Shown: positions 11,810 through 22,489, counted from the stretch's first letter. The stretch: 64,000 nt of DNA from Erodium maritimum (GCA_963921825.1 OY997588.1:51406803-51470802); one strand, 5' to 3'. Made by a program: numbers and translations. Notes: a model not told the origin generated them from the sequence alone.

Positions 11810-13497
11810 TGTTAGTCTTAGTGCCCGTAGTTCAATCCTAAATGTCCAAATGTATATATCATCGTTAGCAATAAAATTAAAGCGGCTTTATATTACTTAT
11901 GTGTTGGAGTAATATATCGATGTGTGCTCTGATCTATGCCCACCATGCGAATAGAACCATAGATCGAGATAGATCACACTCGATGGGTCCCTAGTCAACA
12001 AAGCTTCACTAGAAGCGACTAGTATGAAAGATGGCTCTTTATGGCTTACGTTCTGTTAGTCATTGGAATGGGATTTCGGAGTCTGATCATAGATATCATG
12101 TGGGACATGATATTGGACGACCCGCCCTGAATATGTGCCATAGATTAAGTCATGAACATATTCAGTGTCGTAGCTTGTCATGTATCCTTAGACCAAGGAG
12201 TCTTTGTGATCGCTATGTAGTCAACAACTGAGTTTGACCTGAGCCTAACGTTGTCCGTAACAGGGCTTCCATAACGGCCAGGATTGGCTTGGGGACGGGC
12301 TACATGAGTGACACGAAAGGCGGCTAAGGGATTTATCCCTCATACTGAGGTATGGGAAAGATATCGGTTCTCGGCCGCTTGATCGAGAGTGACTGGAAGA
12401 ATAGCATGGCCATGCACATGATACTGGGTATCATATCTTCAGTCATCTCACATATCAAGGAACGGTGATTGAGAATAATAAGGATGACGGCTCTATGCCT
12501 TATCTCAATCAGGATATCGGAGATAAAAGGATAATGACAGGGACGACGGAAAGGTTAGAATCGATAGGGTCGATTCGTTATGTAGTGTCAGGCAATACTA
12601 AAGTCTCGTTAGTTGCCACTTAAATAGGATCAAGTAAAATGGGATTTTACGTTGATCTATTGACATGCATAAACCTAAGGGTCACACCGGAGGATGAAAC
12701 TCATTGACACATTTATGGAGAATGGCCAAAAGGGAGTTGTCTCGGGACATGACCAAAACTGGGTTTTGGGTCATGTGCCCGTAAGTGAATAGGACTTTAC
12801 GGATCGAGATAAGGCTTGGAGTCTTGGGATTGATCGCGTCGGATAATGTTGGACATTTCCGGTATGGAAGGCATGGAGGCGATGAGCGAATCACGGGACC
12901 TCGTTGGAAATGGTCACGGGCCATGTTCCAAGAGGCCCATGAAAGGCCCATGCAACCAAGGCCCATGGAACTAATTAATCAAGTCTTGATTAATTAGTAC
13001 TAAGTAAGCAAGACAAGGATTAAGGTGTTGGTGATTCACCACCTAACACAATCTTGTCTTGCCATACTTTGTCCTATTTACACCTTACTTGACACCATAC
13101 TTGTCCCATGCCTTTAGTTGGACAAGTATGGGTTTTGTTATGTTTAAGTCATCTTTTTTCAACATAACAAAGACAAGACAAGAATAGGAAACACATTTTC
13201 TCTCCCTCTTCCATGGCCATTTCGGGTTTGGCTAGTTTCCTCCTCCATTTTTGTGTTCTTGAGTCCTCAAAGAGAAGAACTACGTGGCTTTGATTCCCAT
13301 GTGGATACGTAGGCGTCTTGGAGACTCAAGCCAATCATTCGTTAACCGGTGTTCTTGTTTTGGTAAGAACTAGTGCTGAATTTTTCTCTTGTTAATCCAT
13401 TCTTTGTTAGTTGTTTCATGGTTCTAATTGTCTCTTGGTTTTCATTGATTTTCCGCTGCGAGTTGGTTCATCTCCAACCTTACCTCGAGACCCAACA
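11810..13497 (+). repeat. 3' LTR of the Copia element
   Basis: 1688 bp. I saw no difference from the 5' LTR in the segments compared, at a constant 6774-bp offset. It is followed by the GTACC duplication. Confidence 0.92.
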
Positions 13498-13540
13498 GTA
13501 CCTACACCGAAGGGAATGACGGTGTGGGGTAGTATCATAG

Positions 13541-13660
13541 CCGGTGGATTGGACCCTGCGGGGCATTGATTATTGGACCATGCGGGGCATTGATTATTGG
13601 ACCCTGCGGGGCATTGGTTATTGGACCCTGCGGGGCAATTGGATGGTTTACCCTACGGGG
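13541..13660 (+). repeat. Tandem 24-bp repeat in the outer solo LTR
   Basis: About four units of TTGGACCCTGCGGGGCATTG plus ATTA, then degenerate units to 13660. It lies in the right half of the solo LTR just after the Copia insertion. Confidence 0.8.
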
Positions 13661-13703
13661 AATGGTTACTTGTTGATGCACCCGAGTATATGCGTCCTAC
13701 GGG

Positions 13704-14482
13704 CAGGGGCAGACCTGTTAAGGACTGAGGGGGGGCACGTGCCCCCCTGAAATTTTAGAAACACTTATGTTACACTTGTTTTTTAATTATTTCTTTCCAA
13801 AAAATACAACATTTACCATAAGTGCCCCCCCCCCCCCCCCGATTAAGGAAAAATATATGTGTCACCCTCTGATTAAGGAAAAAAGATATTTTTGCTTAAT
13901 TTCTTTTCATTCCGTCTATGAAAATCTACATTTTGTTATATTTTTTTGAATTTTTGAGTTTTGTTTGCTTACATTTTCAAATTTTGGCTTTTATTTATAT
14001 TAATTAATCTTTTACTTTCATAATTGTTTCATATTATATATTATTTAAGTGTCTTAATTCAATTTTTTTTAAATTTAATTAATTGTTTTAAAATTAAAAA
14101 TTATTATTAATTTAAGTTTGATTTTAGTTATTGCTTAAGTTTGGAGACTATTATCAATTTAAATTTATTTATCTACAAAATTAATAGTCATTGAGAGATA
14201 TTTCAAAAAAAAAATCTATCTACACTATTTTACATGAAGAAGAAATCGAGTGAGAGGCCAATGAATATCATATACGTCAAGAAATATATTTTTATTATGT
14301 TGACAATAAAATGTTTACAACATTTTCAAAATATGAAACTTTAAATCATATTTTTTCAACAAGTATTATTTATTAAATTTTTGTACGACATTAATATTTT
14401 AATGTTATTGTATGTTATTCTCAGTTCGATCTATAAAAAAAAGTCAGTGCCCCCCTCACTGAAAACGCTAGATCCGCCACTG
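13704..14482. mobile_element. Non-autonomous hAT-like DNA transposon, 779 bp
   Basis: The left end CAGGGGCAGACCTG and the inverted right end CAGTGGCGGATCTAG form imperfect terminal inverted repeats that continue into ACTGAGGGGGGGCAC versus CAGTGAGGGGGGCAC. The flanks CCTACGGG (13696-13703) and CCTGCGGG (14483-14490) match at 7 of 8 bases, fitting the 8-bp duplication of hAT elements. The inside is very AT-rich, has a C18-type run near 13828, and encodes no transposase. The similar tandem repeats of the host LTR could mimic the duplication, so hAT is probable rather than certain. Confidence 0.65.
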
Positions 14483-15211
14483 CCTGCGGGAGCATTACTT
14501 CGGTTCCCGATGATTCATGGTCTTTTGGAGACGTTTCCGAGGGTGCCGACGAATGCGTCCTCATATGGATGTTTCCGGTATTCTTGACGTTATACGTCTT
14601 TGTGAAGTCATGCGTCTCCTCTGGGCTGAGGGAAAATCCGACATGACACAAAGAGTATTGTGGATTGGAGTGTGGTGACTTCATGTCCCACGGTGGTACT
14701 TAAACGCTCTATCTTCTTTTGATTGTTAAGAAACGTATCGGTTCCCTTAACTTCTATGATTATTGCCATCTTCTTAAAAGCGTTAAATACCCATTTTACT
14801 TCCGTATTCATCATCTTCTTAGTTCTTCGTGTTATTGAGACTCGTTTGATATTGTGAATTTCTAATTACTAAACTCAAAGGAATACCCTTGTTATTTATT
14901 TTCCCTACTGAGCGTAAGCTCACCCCTATCTGTTTATTTACTGTGTTTACAGACTTGCGTGATGAGTAGTGAAGTCGAGGCTCGGGAGCTTCAATGGGTT
15001 CGGGTGCACTTATTTTAGAGACGTTTATGGTCTGACTTTTGGTTATAACCCTTCTTGTTGAAAGGATTTATTATAAGTTTTTACTTGAGATATTTTGATT
15101 GAACTAAATTCAGGAGAGTTATATTGGTTTTATGATACTTTTATTGTTATACTTTGTTTCATCCTTAAGTCACGTTTCGAGTCCGGTCAATGCCGGATTT
15201 GGGGCGTGACA

Positions 15212-15639
15212 AGATGGAAAGGCTCTCTTGGAGAATCGCAATCGGAGAGGCCTTCAAGCTAGGCGGGACCGGAACGGCCGGAGCAAGGACGACCTCTGGC
15301 GGTGAAGGACATATGCCCTCCTAACGCATCAGATACACCATGATAGTAGGGAGGGAGGGGATGATCGTAATACGATTCATGTTTGGCAATGGGAACAGAC
15401 CAGACGGCGAGAGAGGCTTTCACACACTCACATGGTCGTGGTCCAACAAGCCCAATACAGGTACACTCGCCGAAACGATACCTTGCAATGATGTAGAACC
15501 ATCAACAAGGGGGAGGCGGCAACGATCCATTACTTGCAACCCACGCAACTAGGGTTTTGGGTGGCCTGTCCCGTTTTGATGGCGCCACGGAGGTTCCGAA
15601 GATGAGGAACCTAGGGGGAACGCCATAATCTACGCAACG
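15212..15639 (-). mobile_element. LINE fragment, 5' part (continuation of 1802-3106)
   Basis: Begins with the second AGATG copy, so it is the other flank of the solo LTR insertion. It carries the upstream part of the minus-strand LINE ORF1 and leader. No clean frame survives. The right end near 15639 is set by where LTR-derived sequence starts. Confidence 0.5.
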
Positions 15640-18304
15640 ATTACGACCTCTTCCAAGGACTCAAAAGAAAGCTACGCAACACCAAACAAGATCACAAAGG
15701 ATCGCACACCAAACAAGATAACAAAGGATCGCATACCAAACAAGATCACAAAGGATCGCATACCAGCTGCTCAGTAATCTCTCTGTTTCTCGCCCTTTCC
15801 GATCCCAGTCGGTCCAGGCGGTCGACCTGTCTTACAACTTCTCTGTCCTTCGCTCTTTCCAACACAAAGTCGGTCCAGGCAGTCGACCTGTCTTACAACT
15901 TCTCTGTCCCTCGCTCTTTCCAACACAAAGTCGGTCCAGGCAGTCGACCTGTCTTACAACTTCTCTGTCCCTCGCTCTTTCCAACACAAAGTCGGTCCAG
16001 GCAGTCGACCTGTCTTACAACTTCTCTGTCCCTCGCTCTCTCCGATCCCAGTTGGTCCAGGCAGTCGACCTGTCTCAGTAACCTCTGTCACTCATGTAAC
16101 CACAATCACAATCACAAGCAAGTTCAACAAACAGCAACCACATGTTCAGCACTCCACAGACACTCATGGCCACCCAAGACACCAACCACAAAACACGGAC
16201 TCAACAGCCCCACGGGCACTCACGGCCTCCCAAGACACGCCAACGATAAAGATACGGGTTCAACAACCCCACAGGTACTCACGGCCTCCCAAGACACACC
16301 AACAGTAAGGACACAGGTTCAACAACCCCACGGGCACACACGCCCTCCCCAGACACCAACAGTCAAACACTGGCCCTCATGGCCACCCAAGACTCAACAG
16401 TCAAACACGGGCTCTCATGGCCACCCTAGACTCAACAGTCAAACACGGGCTCTCATGGCCACCCTAGACTCAACAGTCAAACACGGGCTCTCATGGCCAC
16501 CAAAGACTCGACAGTCAAACATGGGCTCTCATGGCCACCCAAGACACACCAACAGTAACTCACGGGCTCAACAACCCCACGGCACTCACGGCCACTCACA
16601 CCACCAACAGTAAAGACACGGGTTCACAACCCCACGGGCATACATGGCCACCCAAAACACGAAAGGTAAAGACACGGGTTCGACGACCCCACAGGCACTC
16701 GTGGCCACCCAAAACTCAACAATAATACATGCTCGCAACTTACCGAGACTCTAACTCGTAAGCCAGCCAAAGAATGCTTGCAACCTCCCCCGAGACTCTA
16801 ACTCGGTCAGGCCAGCCAAAGACACCAACCTTAGTACACGGGCTCTCATGGCCACCCAAACACAAATAATAACACGGGCTCTCATGGCCACCCAAGACTC
16901 AACAATAATAGCACGGGCTCTCAAGGCCACCCAAACACAAATAATAACACGGGCTCTCATGGCCACCCAAGACACCAAATAAACAATCAACCTCCGGCTT
17001 AACCAAAGCCTCCAACAGTCCTAATATCAACAGTTTCTCAATCAACCTCCGGGCATGGTCATATGCCTCCAGTACTCCTAATAACGATAAGTTCACAAAC
17101 AACCTCCGGGCATGGTCATATGCCTCCAGTAATTCTAATAACGCTAAGTTCTCTGCTCGTACGACACTACTAAGTGTCACATGCTTTTCCAATAATTGCT
17201 ACGATCCCGTATCATGCATTTCTAATATTCAATAACCTACTCAACCCACGACACCCCGGTGTCACATGCAATTCTACTGTTAACTTTCCCTAGTCAGGGC
17301 CGAGATCCGGCTACTTTTCCCTACCTCGTGCGTGTTCTCCCAAAAGCCAACCAACAAGCTCCGGTGATGATCTCAGTCACTCACCCCGCTTTCCTTTGTC
17401 TCGGTCTGTGGCACGATCTAAAAGAACACAATTTAAAGGCACTTAACAACTCGCAGGAACAACGGAAAATCATTAAACTCGATGCCGTAAAGGCCCGATT
17501 CGCCCGACATGGCGAATCTGCCCGGGTTTTGTAAATGCCCTTCCGTGGCTCCAAAAATTCCCGTTTTCGTTTCTACGGTCTTAGAATAATTCAAGGATCC
17601 CAAAGTACTCGACCGAATCGAATTCCGACTCCTGAGTCAATTAATTACCGTTTAAAGTTTCTAAACCCGATAAATTACAACTTCTCCAATTTAATTCCAA
17701 TTTTCGATTCGGTTAAGGATAAATGGTCCGGGGAACGTTTTAAACCACCCGAACACAAAACCCGAGCACCCGAGCACGTGGGCCCCACACGGCCACAATG
17801 GCAAAATTCCCTTTTTTCCCAAAACGTTCCTAACGAACCCCAAACCTCAACCATTCAATCTTTAAACAAATTCTAACCAAAACCCAACCATAATCAAACC
17901 GTTTAAACTCAAACCCTAAATTTCAAATGTACCAAAACGAAAATCGGTTAGGTGCTCACCGTAGAGAATGACGGTGTGAGCTTGAATCTTCTATCGTTGA
18001 GACGATCCGCCGGTTGGATCGTCGGGAAATCACAAAAACGTCACACTTTCTCTTCTCTTTTTCCCTTTTGTCCTTCTCTTTCTTCTCTCCACTTTCTCTC
18101 TCTAGTTCTTCTCTTTTTGAACTAAATGGCTGAGACTAACACTTCTTTCCCCTTTTGTTTTGTTTTAAAAAAATCAATTCTAATACTTAAATATAAAACT
18201 AATACTAAAAGTAGTCTTCCTTGTCTTGTCCCACACCTAACACCACCACTTGCTTGACAAGTGGCAAGGTGGGTCCCACACCATTTATCCATAACCACCA
18301 CTTG
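15640..18304 (-). mobile_element. Tekay-like LTR fragment, truncated at both ends
   Basis: Minus-orientation LTR sequence collinear with 33649-36486, from the ACGACCTCTTCCAAGG block through the 57-bp minisatellite and the GATTCGCC hairpin (17497-17518) to the block ending GTGGGTCCCACACC near 18280. It lacks the terminal TGTCACGCCCC side and the last roughly 370 bp on the other side. Its right end meets a plus-orientation LTR head-on, making an inverted repeat. Open frames on both strands are by-products of the repeats. Confidence 0.75.
15775..16080 (-). repeat. Tandem ~61-bp repeat in an LTR fragment
   Basis: About four to five copies of a unit containing GGTCCAGGCAGTCGACCTGT and CTTCTCTGTCCCTCGCTC. 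Related single or double units occur in other LTRs (54760, 58880, 58930, 58990), so copy number varies between elements. Confidence 0.75.
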
Positions 18305-19254
18305 TTTTGTGTTCGGGTGGTTTAGAACGTTCCCCGGACCATTTATCCATAACCGAATCGAAATTTGAAATTAAAATGCGAAAGTTGTAATTATCGGGTT
18401 TAGGAACTTGAAATGCTAGTTAATTGACTCGGAAGTCGGAATTCGATTCTGTCAAGTACATTAGGACCCTTGAATTATTCTAAGACCTTAGAAACGAAAA
18501 CAGGAATTTTTGGAGCCCCGGAAGGGCATTTACAAAACCCGGGCAGATTCGCCATGTCGGGCGAATCGGGCCTTTACGGGTCCCTTCTCGACAATGTCGA
18601 GTAATTGGGAAGTTTGGGAGTGATCGACATTGTCGGGGTTAAATTTGGGCATCAAGTTTAATGATTTTCAGTTTATTCCTGCGAGTTGTTAAGTGCCTTA
18701 AAATTGTGTTCTTTTAGATCGTGCCACGGACCGAGGCAAGGGAAGCTGGGTGAGTGACTGAGATCATCACCGGAGCTCGTTGGTTGGCTTTTGGAAAACA
18801 CGCACGAGGTAGGGAAAAGTAGCCGGATCTCGGCCCTGACTAGGGAAAGTTAACAATAGAAATGCATGTGACACTGGGGTGTCGTGGGTTAAGTAGGTTT
18901 ATCGAATATTAGAAAGGCATGATACGGGAACGTAGCGAATATCAGAAAAGCATGTGATACTTAGTAGTGTCGTAGGAACAGAGAACTTAGCGATGTTAGA
19001 ATTAACGGAGGCATATGACCATGCCCGGAGGTTGATTGTGAAACTGGTGATATTAGAACTGTTGGAGGCATTGGTTATGCCGGAGGTTGTTGTGCTTTAT
19101 TTTTGGTGTCTTGGGTGGCCATGAGAGCCAGTGCTTTATTATTGGTGTCTTGGGTGGCCATGAGAGCCCGTGCTATTATTGTTGAGTCTTGGGTGGCCTT
19201 GAGAGCCCGTGTTATTATTGTTGAGTCTTGGGTGGCCATGAGAGCCCGTACTTT

Positions 19255-19680
19255 ACTGTTGGAGTTTTGGGTAGCCATGAGTGCCCGTGGGGTTGTCGAA
19301 CCCGTGTCTTTACCTTTGGTGTTTTGGGTGGCCATGAGTGCCCGTGGGGTTGTTGAACCCGTGTCTTTACCTTTGGTGTTTTGGGTGGCAATGAGTGCCC
19401 GTGGGGTTGTTGAACCCGTGTCTTTACCTTTGGTGTTTTGGGTTGTCATGAGTGCCCGCGGGGTTGTCGAACCCGTGTCTTTACCTTTGGTGTTTTGGGT
19501 GGCCATGAGTGCCCGCGGGGTTGTCGAACCCGTGTCTTTACCTTTGGTGTTTTGGGTGGCCATGAGTGCCCGTGGGGTTGTTGAACCCGTGTCTTTACTG
19601 TTGGAGCCTTGGGTGGCCATGAGTGCCCGTGGGGTTGTTGAACCCGTGTCTTTACTGTTGGTGTGTCTTGGGAGGCGGTG
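19255..19680 (+). repeat. 57-bp minisatellite within the LTR
   Basis: Seven tandem units with CCCGTGGGGTTGTTGAACCC and TTTGGGTGGCCATGAGTG. 57 is a multiple of three, so both strands stay open across the array (19-residue periods such as WVAMSARGVVEPVSLPLVF). Upstream units (19100-19250) use a GAGAGCCCGTG variant. Counterparts with different copy number occur in every Tekay-like LTR here. Confidence 0.9.
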
Positions 19681-20099
19681 AGTGCCTGTAGGTTGTTGAG
19701 CCCGTGAATTACTGTTGGTGGTTTTGAGTGGCCGTGAGTGCCCGTGGGGTTGTTGAGCCAGTGAGTCACTGTTGGTGGTTTTGAGTGGCTGTGAGTGCCC
19801 GTGGGGTTGTTGAGCCCGTGAGTTACTGTTGGTGTATGTTGGGAGGCCGTGAGTGCCTGTGGGGTTGTTGAGTCCGTGTTTTACGGTTGGTGTCTTGGGT
19901 GGCCATGAGTGCCCGTGGAGTGCTGAACTTGTGTTGTTGCTGTTGTTGAACTTTGTTTGTGGTTGTGATTGTGATTGTGGTTACCTGAGGTTAGGGGCCC
20001 GCTTCATGAAACGGGGGTCCACGAGCACACGCATCTGCATGTTCAGACGGGGTAGGGGGCCCGCCCATCAAGAAAGGGGTCCTGGCCGCGCGTGTGTGG

Positions 20100-20275
20100 T
20101 TTGGGGGTGTGAGCATTCTTTGGCTGGCTTACGAGATAGAGTCTCGGTAAGTTGCGAGCATTCTTTGGCTGGCCTGACAAAGTTAGAGTCTCGGGAGGGA
20201 TCGAGCGTTCTTTGGCTGGCCTGACCGAGTTAGAGTCTCGGGAGGTTGCGAGCGTTCTTTGGCACTGAGCAGCTG
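20100..20275 (+). repeat. ~47-bp tandem repeat in the LTR
   Basis: Units contain GCGAGCATTCTTTGGCTGGC and GAGTTAGAGTCTCGGGAGG, three to four copies. The same array is at 25480-25680 with one extra unit, and inverted versions lie near 16750-16830 and 61060-61260. Confidence 0.8.
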
Positions 20276-20548
20276 GCAGGAATGCGATCCTTTGTGATCT
20301 TGTTTGGTGTGCGATCCTTTGTGATCTTGTTTGGTGTTGCGTAGTATTTCTATCGTGTCTTTGGAGGAGGTCGTCAATGGTTGTGTCAGGTTTACATCAC
20401 GAGTCCGAGTGTTGAGTCTGTTGAGGAAGGTAACTATTATGTGTCATTCGAGTACTTGGGTTGGGGATGGTATTCCCGGTGTTGGGTTGGTTTGGGTGTT
20501 ACCGGCATTGTCTGCTAATTATGCCGTAGTCTGTCTGTTATCCGTGGT

Positions 20549-20566
20549 GGTGAGCGAACGCTCACC
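20549..20566 (+). promoter_or_regulatory. Conserved 18-bp palindrome GGTGAGCGWWCGCTCACC of the LTR family
   Basis: Perfect 8-bp arms around AA. The same site is at 33923-33940, 47101-47118, 49996-50013, 54424-54441, 58549-58566 and 60741-60758, and with one mismatch at 25965-25982. In element orientation it is followed at once by CCCTAGCTGCTTTTCCTACA, which resembles a polypyrimidine tract with CAG. Binding site, RNA hairpin or splice-acceptor context are all possible. Confidence 0.55.
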
Positions 20567-20845
20567 CCTAGCTGCTTGTCCTACAGGTACCGGTCGCAGG
20601 TTGGACTAGGTGAGGTTCTGAAGCTTGAAGAGCTAGGAGCGGGTTTTTGGGTTGTACTTTTGAGTCTAGTGACGGATACCTTGTTCTTTTGTCCACTTGT
20701 TGGGACTTATTCTTGAGTTGTAAATATTATTTTGATTAACCAAATGGAGATTTTATAGTGATTTATGTAAAAGGTTTCCAAATGTTTTATTATTTTAAAT
20801 GTTCGCGTCCCGAGTTCGGTTTACTGAAATTGGGGTGTGACAGCT

Positions 20846-20857
20846 TGGTATCAGAGC
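20846..20857 (+). other. Primer-binding site (initiator-Met tRNA) of the deleted Tekay-like element
   Basis: TGGTATCAGAGC three bases after the LTR end. Confidence 0.85.
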
Positions 20858-22400
20858 TCGAGGTTTCACACCTCGGACTGTACGTCAATTATGTGGGGAG
20901 AGTCGAGTCGGTAAAGTCCCGTCTTACGTTGGATACGCAGGTCGGGAACCATGTGTAGACCCGTTGTGTTGTGAGTCCTTCTTGTGTTTGTGTGTATGTG
21001 CAGTACGGGGTTACTGGAATACTGTTTGTGTGTTGCTGCATGAAAAGTTTTTAAGCTGTCGCGACTCGACTCAGGGGCGCCCCTGTGGTCGAGCGTGACG
21101 GTGTTGACGTCAAGTGGGTACAATGTAGTTCGGGGACGCCTGGACCGGGTTGTAACTACCTGACGTTAAGAAATGGGGTTTTGTAATGAAAAGGAGAAAG
21201 TTTTTGAATTGATTGGCCCGGTGGGCGTGTTGTGGAGTTTTGGCTGGCCCTGTGGGCGTGCTTTATTTATGTTGGCCCGGTGGGCGTGTTGTGGAGCTTT
21301 GGTTGGCCCTGTGGGCGTGTGTGAATTTGGTTGGCCCGGTGGGCGGGTGTTGTTGTTGCTTGGCCGTGTTGGCTTATGATTGAGGTCGGTCTTGAGTTGT
21401 CGTGCAGGTGTTATATGTTTAGTGGTCGATTGTCTGCGACGTACTAATGTACGGGTCGCTATTAGCCGGGAAAGTTACGAATGCCCTAGGATAGACATAG
21501 CGGGTGTACGTAGTGTGAAATCATCACCGCTACGAGATCGGGGTCACTAGTTTGGCCTGGAAGGTGAAATGGGCAGGACGGGGAGCCGAACCGGTAGGTG
21601 GCACGGCACAGCCTGGGTGCCAGCCCGGTAGGTGGCACGGCACGGCGTAGGTGCCGGCCCGGTAAGGGGCACGACACGGCTTGGTTACCGGCCCAGAAGG
21701 TGGCACGGCCCGGGTCGTGTGCCGGCCTGGTCCAGTGAGCCGCTTTCAATTTTTTTGTTGTCGTTGTTGTTTCGTAGTGCGTTTAGGTTTGTGGTTGTGT
21801 GACTCGGTTCACGTTCGTGCGGTTTGAGCGTTGGTTTTGCGTGGTTGTGTTCACGGTTGTGGGCCGTAGGCTCGGTGTTAAAGGATGAGGTCTTGGGCTC
21901 GAGACTCATCGCTAACGTACGATAGTAATACAGCGCCTCGGTGTGAGAGTCTCACCACGGAGAGAGATTAAGGTTGGTGCACTGCGGCGCCATGCGAACT
22001 AGGTTTCCCTTATATGAACGGGTGTTCGAGGTTTCCCTCGCGTGAATGGGTTGGTTGAGGTTTCTTTCACGTGGGTGGGTTGGTTGAGGTTTCCTTCTGT
22101 GACCGGGTTGTTGGGGTTTTGATAGTGTGAGCAATAATGTTTGCTTAGTTGAGAATATAATCCCTGTTTCGAGGTTTATCTTACATAAGCGAGTACTTGA
22201 GGTGTTGATGGCGTGAGCAGTGTGACGTTTGGCATTTCAGGTTTTGAGGTGGTGGTTTGCCCTGGTTAGATCGGTAAGTCTTTAGTGCGTTACTAGTATG
22301 CCATAATCGAACGGGTGTCCGTGGAGGTGAGCATAACGCTCATCCCCTTTACTACTTTTCCCGCAAGGGACGAGTAGCGAACACTGGTTTGGTTGCAGAA
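20858..22400 (+). other. Non-coding leader with tandem repeats
   Basis: 21200-21365 holds tandem units of GGCCCGGTGGGCGTG-type sequence, and 21580-21730 holds GC-rich units such as CCGGTAGGTGGCACGGCAC. Both arrays also occur, inverted, in the leader of the element at 32572-33633. 22130-22400 has no recognised match in the window. Open frames here are short and compositional. Confidence 0.6.
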
Positions 22401-22489
22401 AGTTATAAGTAAAAGCCTAGAGGACCGTGTGAGGGTTGCACTAGACCTTACCGGAGCGACTAATGGAGTGGGTGCTCGGTCTCCGATTT

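Larger units (their letters stand above)
5036..13497 (+). mobile_element. Ty1/Copia retrotransposon, very young LTRs but defective coding region
   Basis: Two LTRs of 1688 bp each begin TGTTAGTC and end CCCAACA, flanked by the duplication GTACC (5031-5035 and 13498-13502). A primer-binding site follows the 5' LTR and a purine-rich tract precedes the 3' LTR. The domain order gag, protease, integrase, RT, RNase H is that of Copia. The LTRs match at a constant 6774-bp offset with no difference seen, indicating very recent insertion. In contrast the coding part has a gag deletion, frameshifts, stops and lost catalytic residues. It was probably mobilised by a related intact element. Confidence 0.9.
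3107..15211 (+). mobile_element. Solo LTR of a Tekay/Del-like Ty3 element, split by Copia and hAT insertions
   Basis: The unit starts TGTAAGAACCACCCCCGG and ends TTTGGGGCGTGACA, the terminal pattern of the other long LTRs here, and is flanked by AGATG duplications. Without the Copia element (5036-13502) and the hAT element with its duplication, about 2.85 kb remains, matching the 2.8-3.3 kb of related LTRs. No primer-binding site, gag or pol belongs to it, so it is a solo LTR left by recombination between two LTRs. Its sequence is clearly diverged from the other families. It lies inside the opposite-strand LINE. Confidence 0.85.
18305..20842 (+). repeat. 5' LTR of the deleted Tekay-like element (first ~526 bp missing)
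   Basis: Collinear with 23981-26258 but about 260 bp longer, because the 57-bp minisatellite has more units. It starts inside the LTR at TTTTGTGTTCGGGTGG and ends GGGGTGTGACA at 20842. Confidence 0.85.

Noticed and set aside
13541..13660. Regularly spaced repeats resembling a CRISPR array
   Set aside because: Units are directly adjacent without unique spacers, lie in a plant LTR and have no cas genes.
13822..13842. Long C-run as a sequencing artefact
   Set aside because: It may be miscounted, but it lies in a non-coding hAT-like element and changes no conclusion.
15640..17000. Dense short repeats as a possible satellite or centromere array
   Set aside because: Each array aligns to a block inside the LTR family and has only a few units, so they are LTR-internal minisatellites.
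19075..19681. Long open frames on both strands (181 and 192 codons) resembling a repeat protein
   Set aside because: They follow a 57-bp tandem DNA repeat whose period is a multiple of three. Both strands are open and the sequence is inside an LTR; no start, domain or conservation supports translation.
20846..20857. tRNA-like sequence TGGTATCAGAGC
   Set aside because: Only the 12 bases complementary to the tRNA 3' end are present; this is a primer-binding site, not a tRNA gene.
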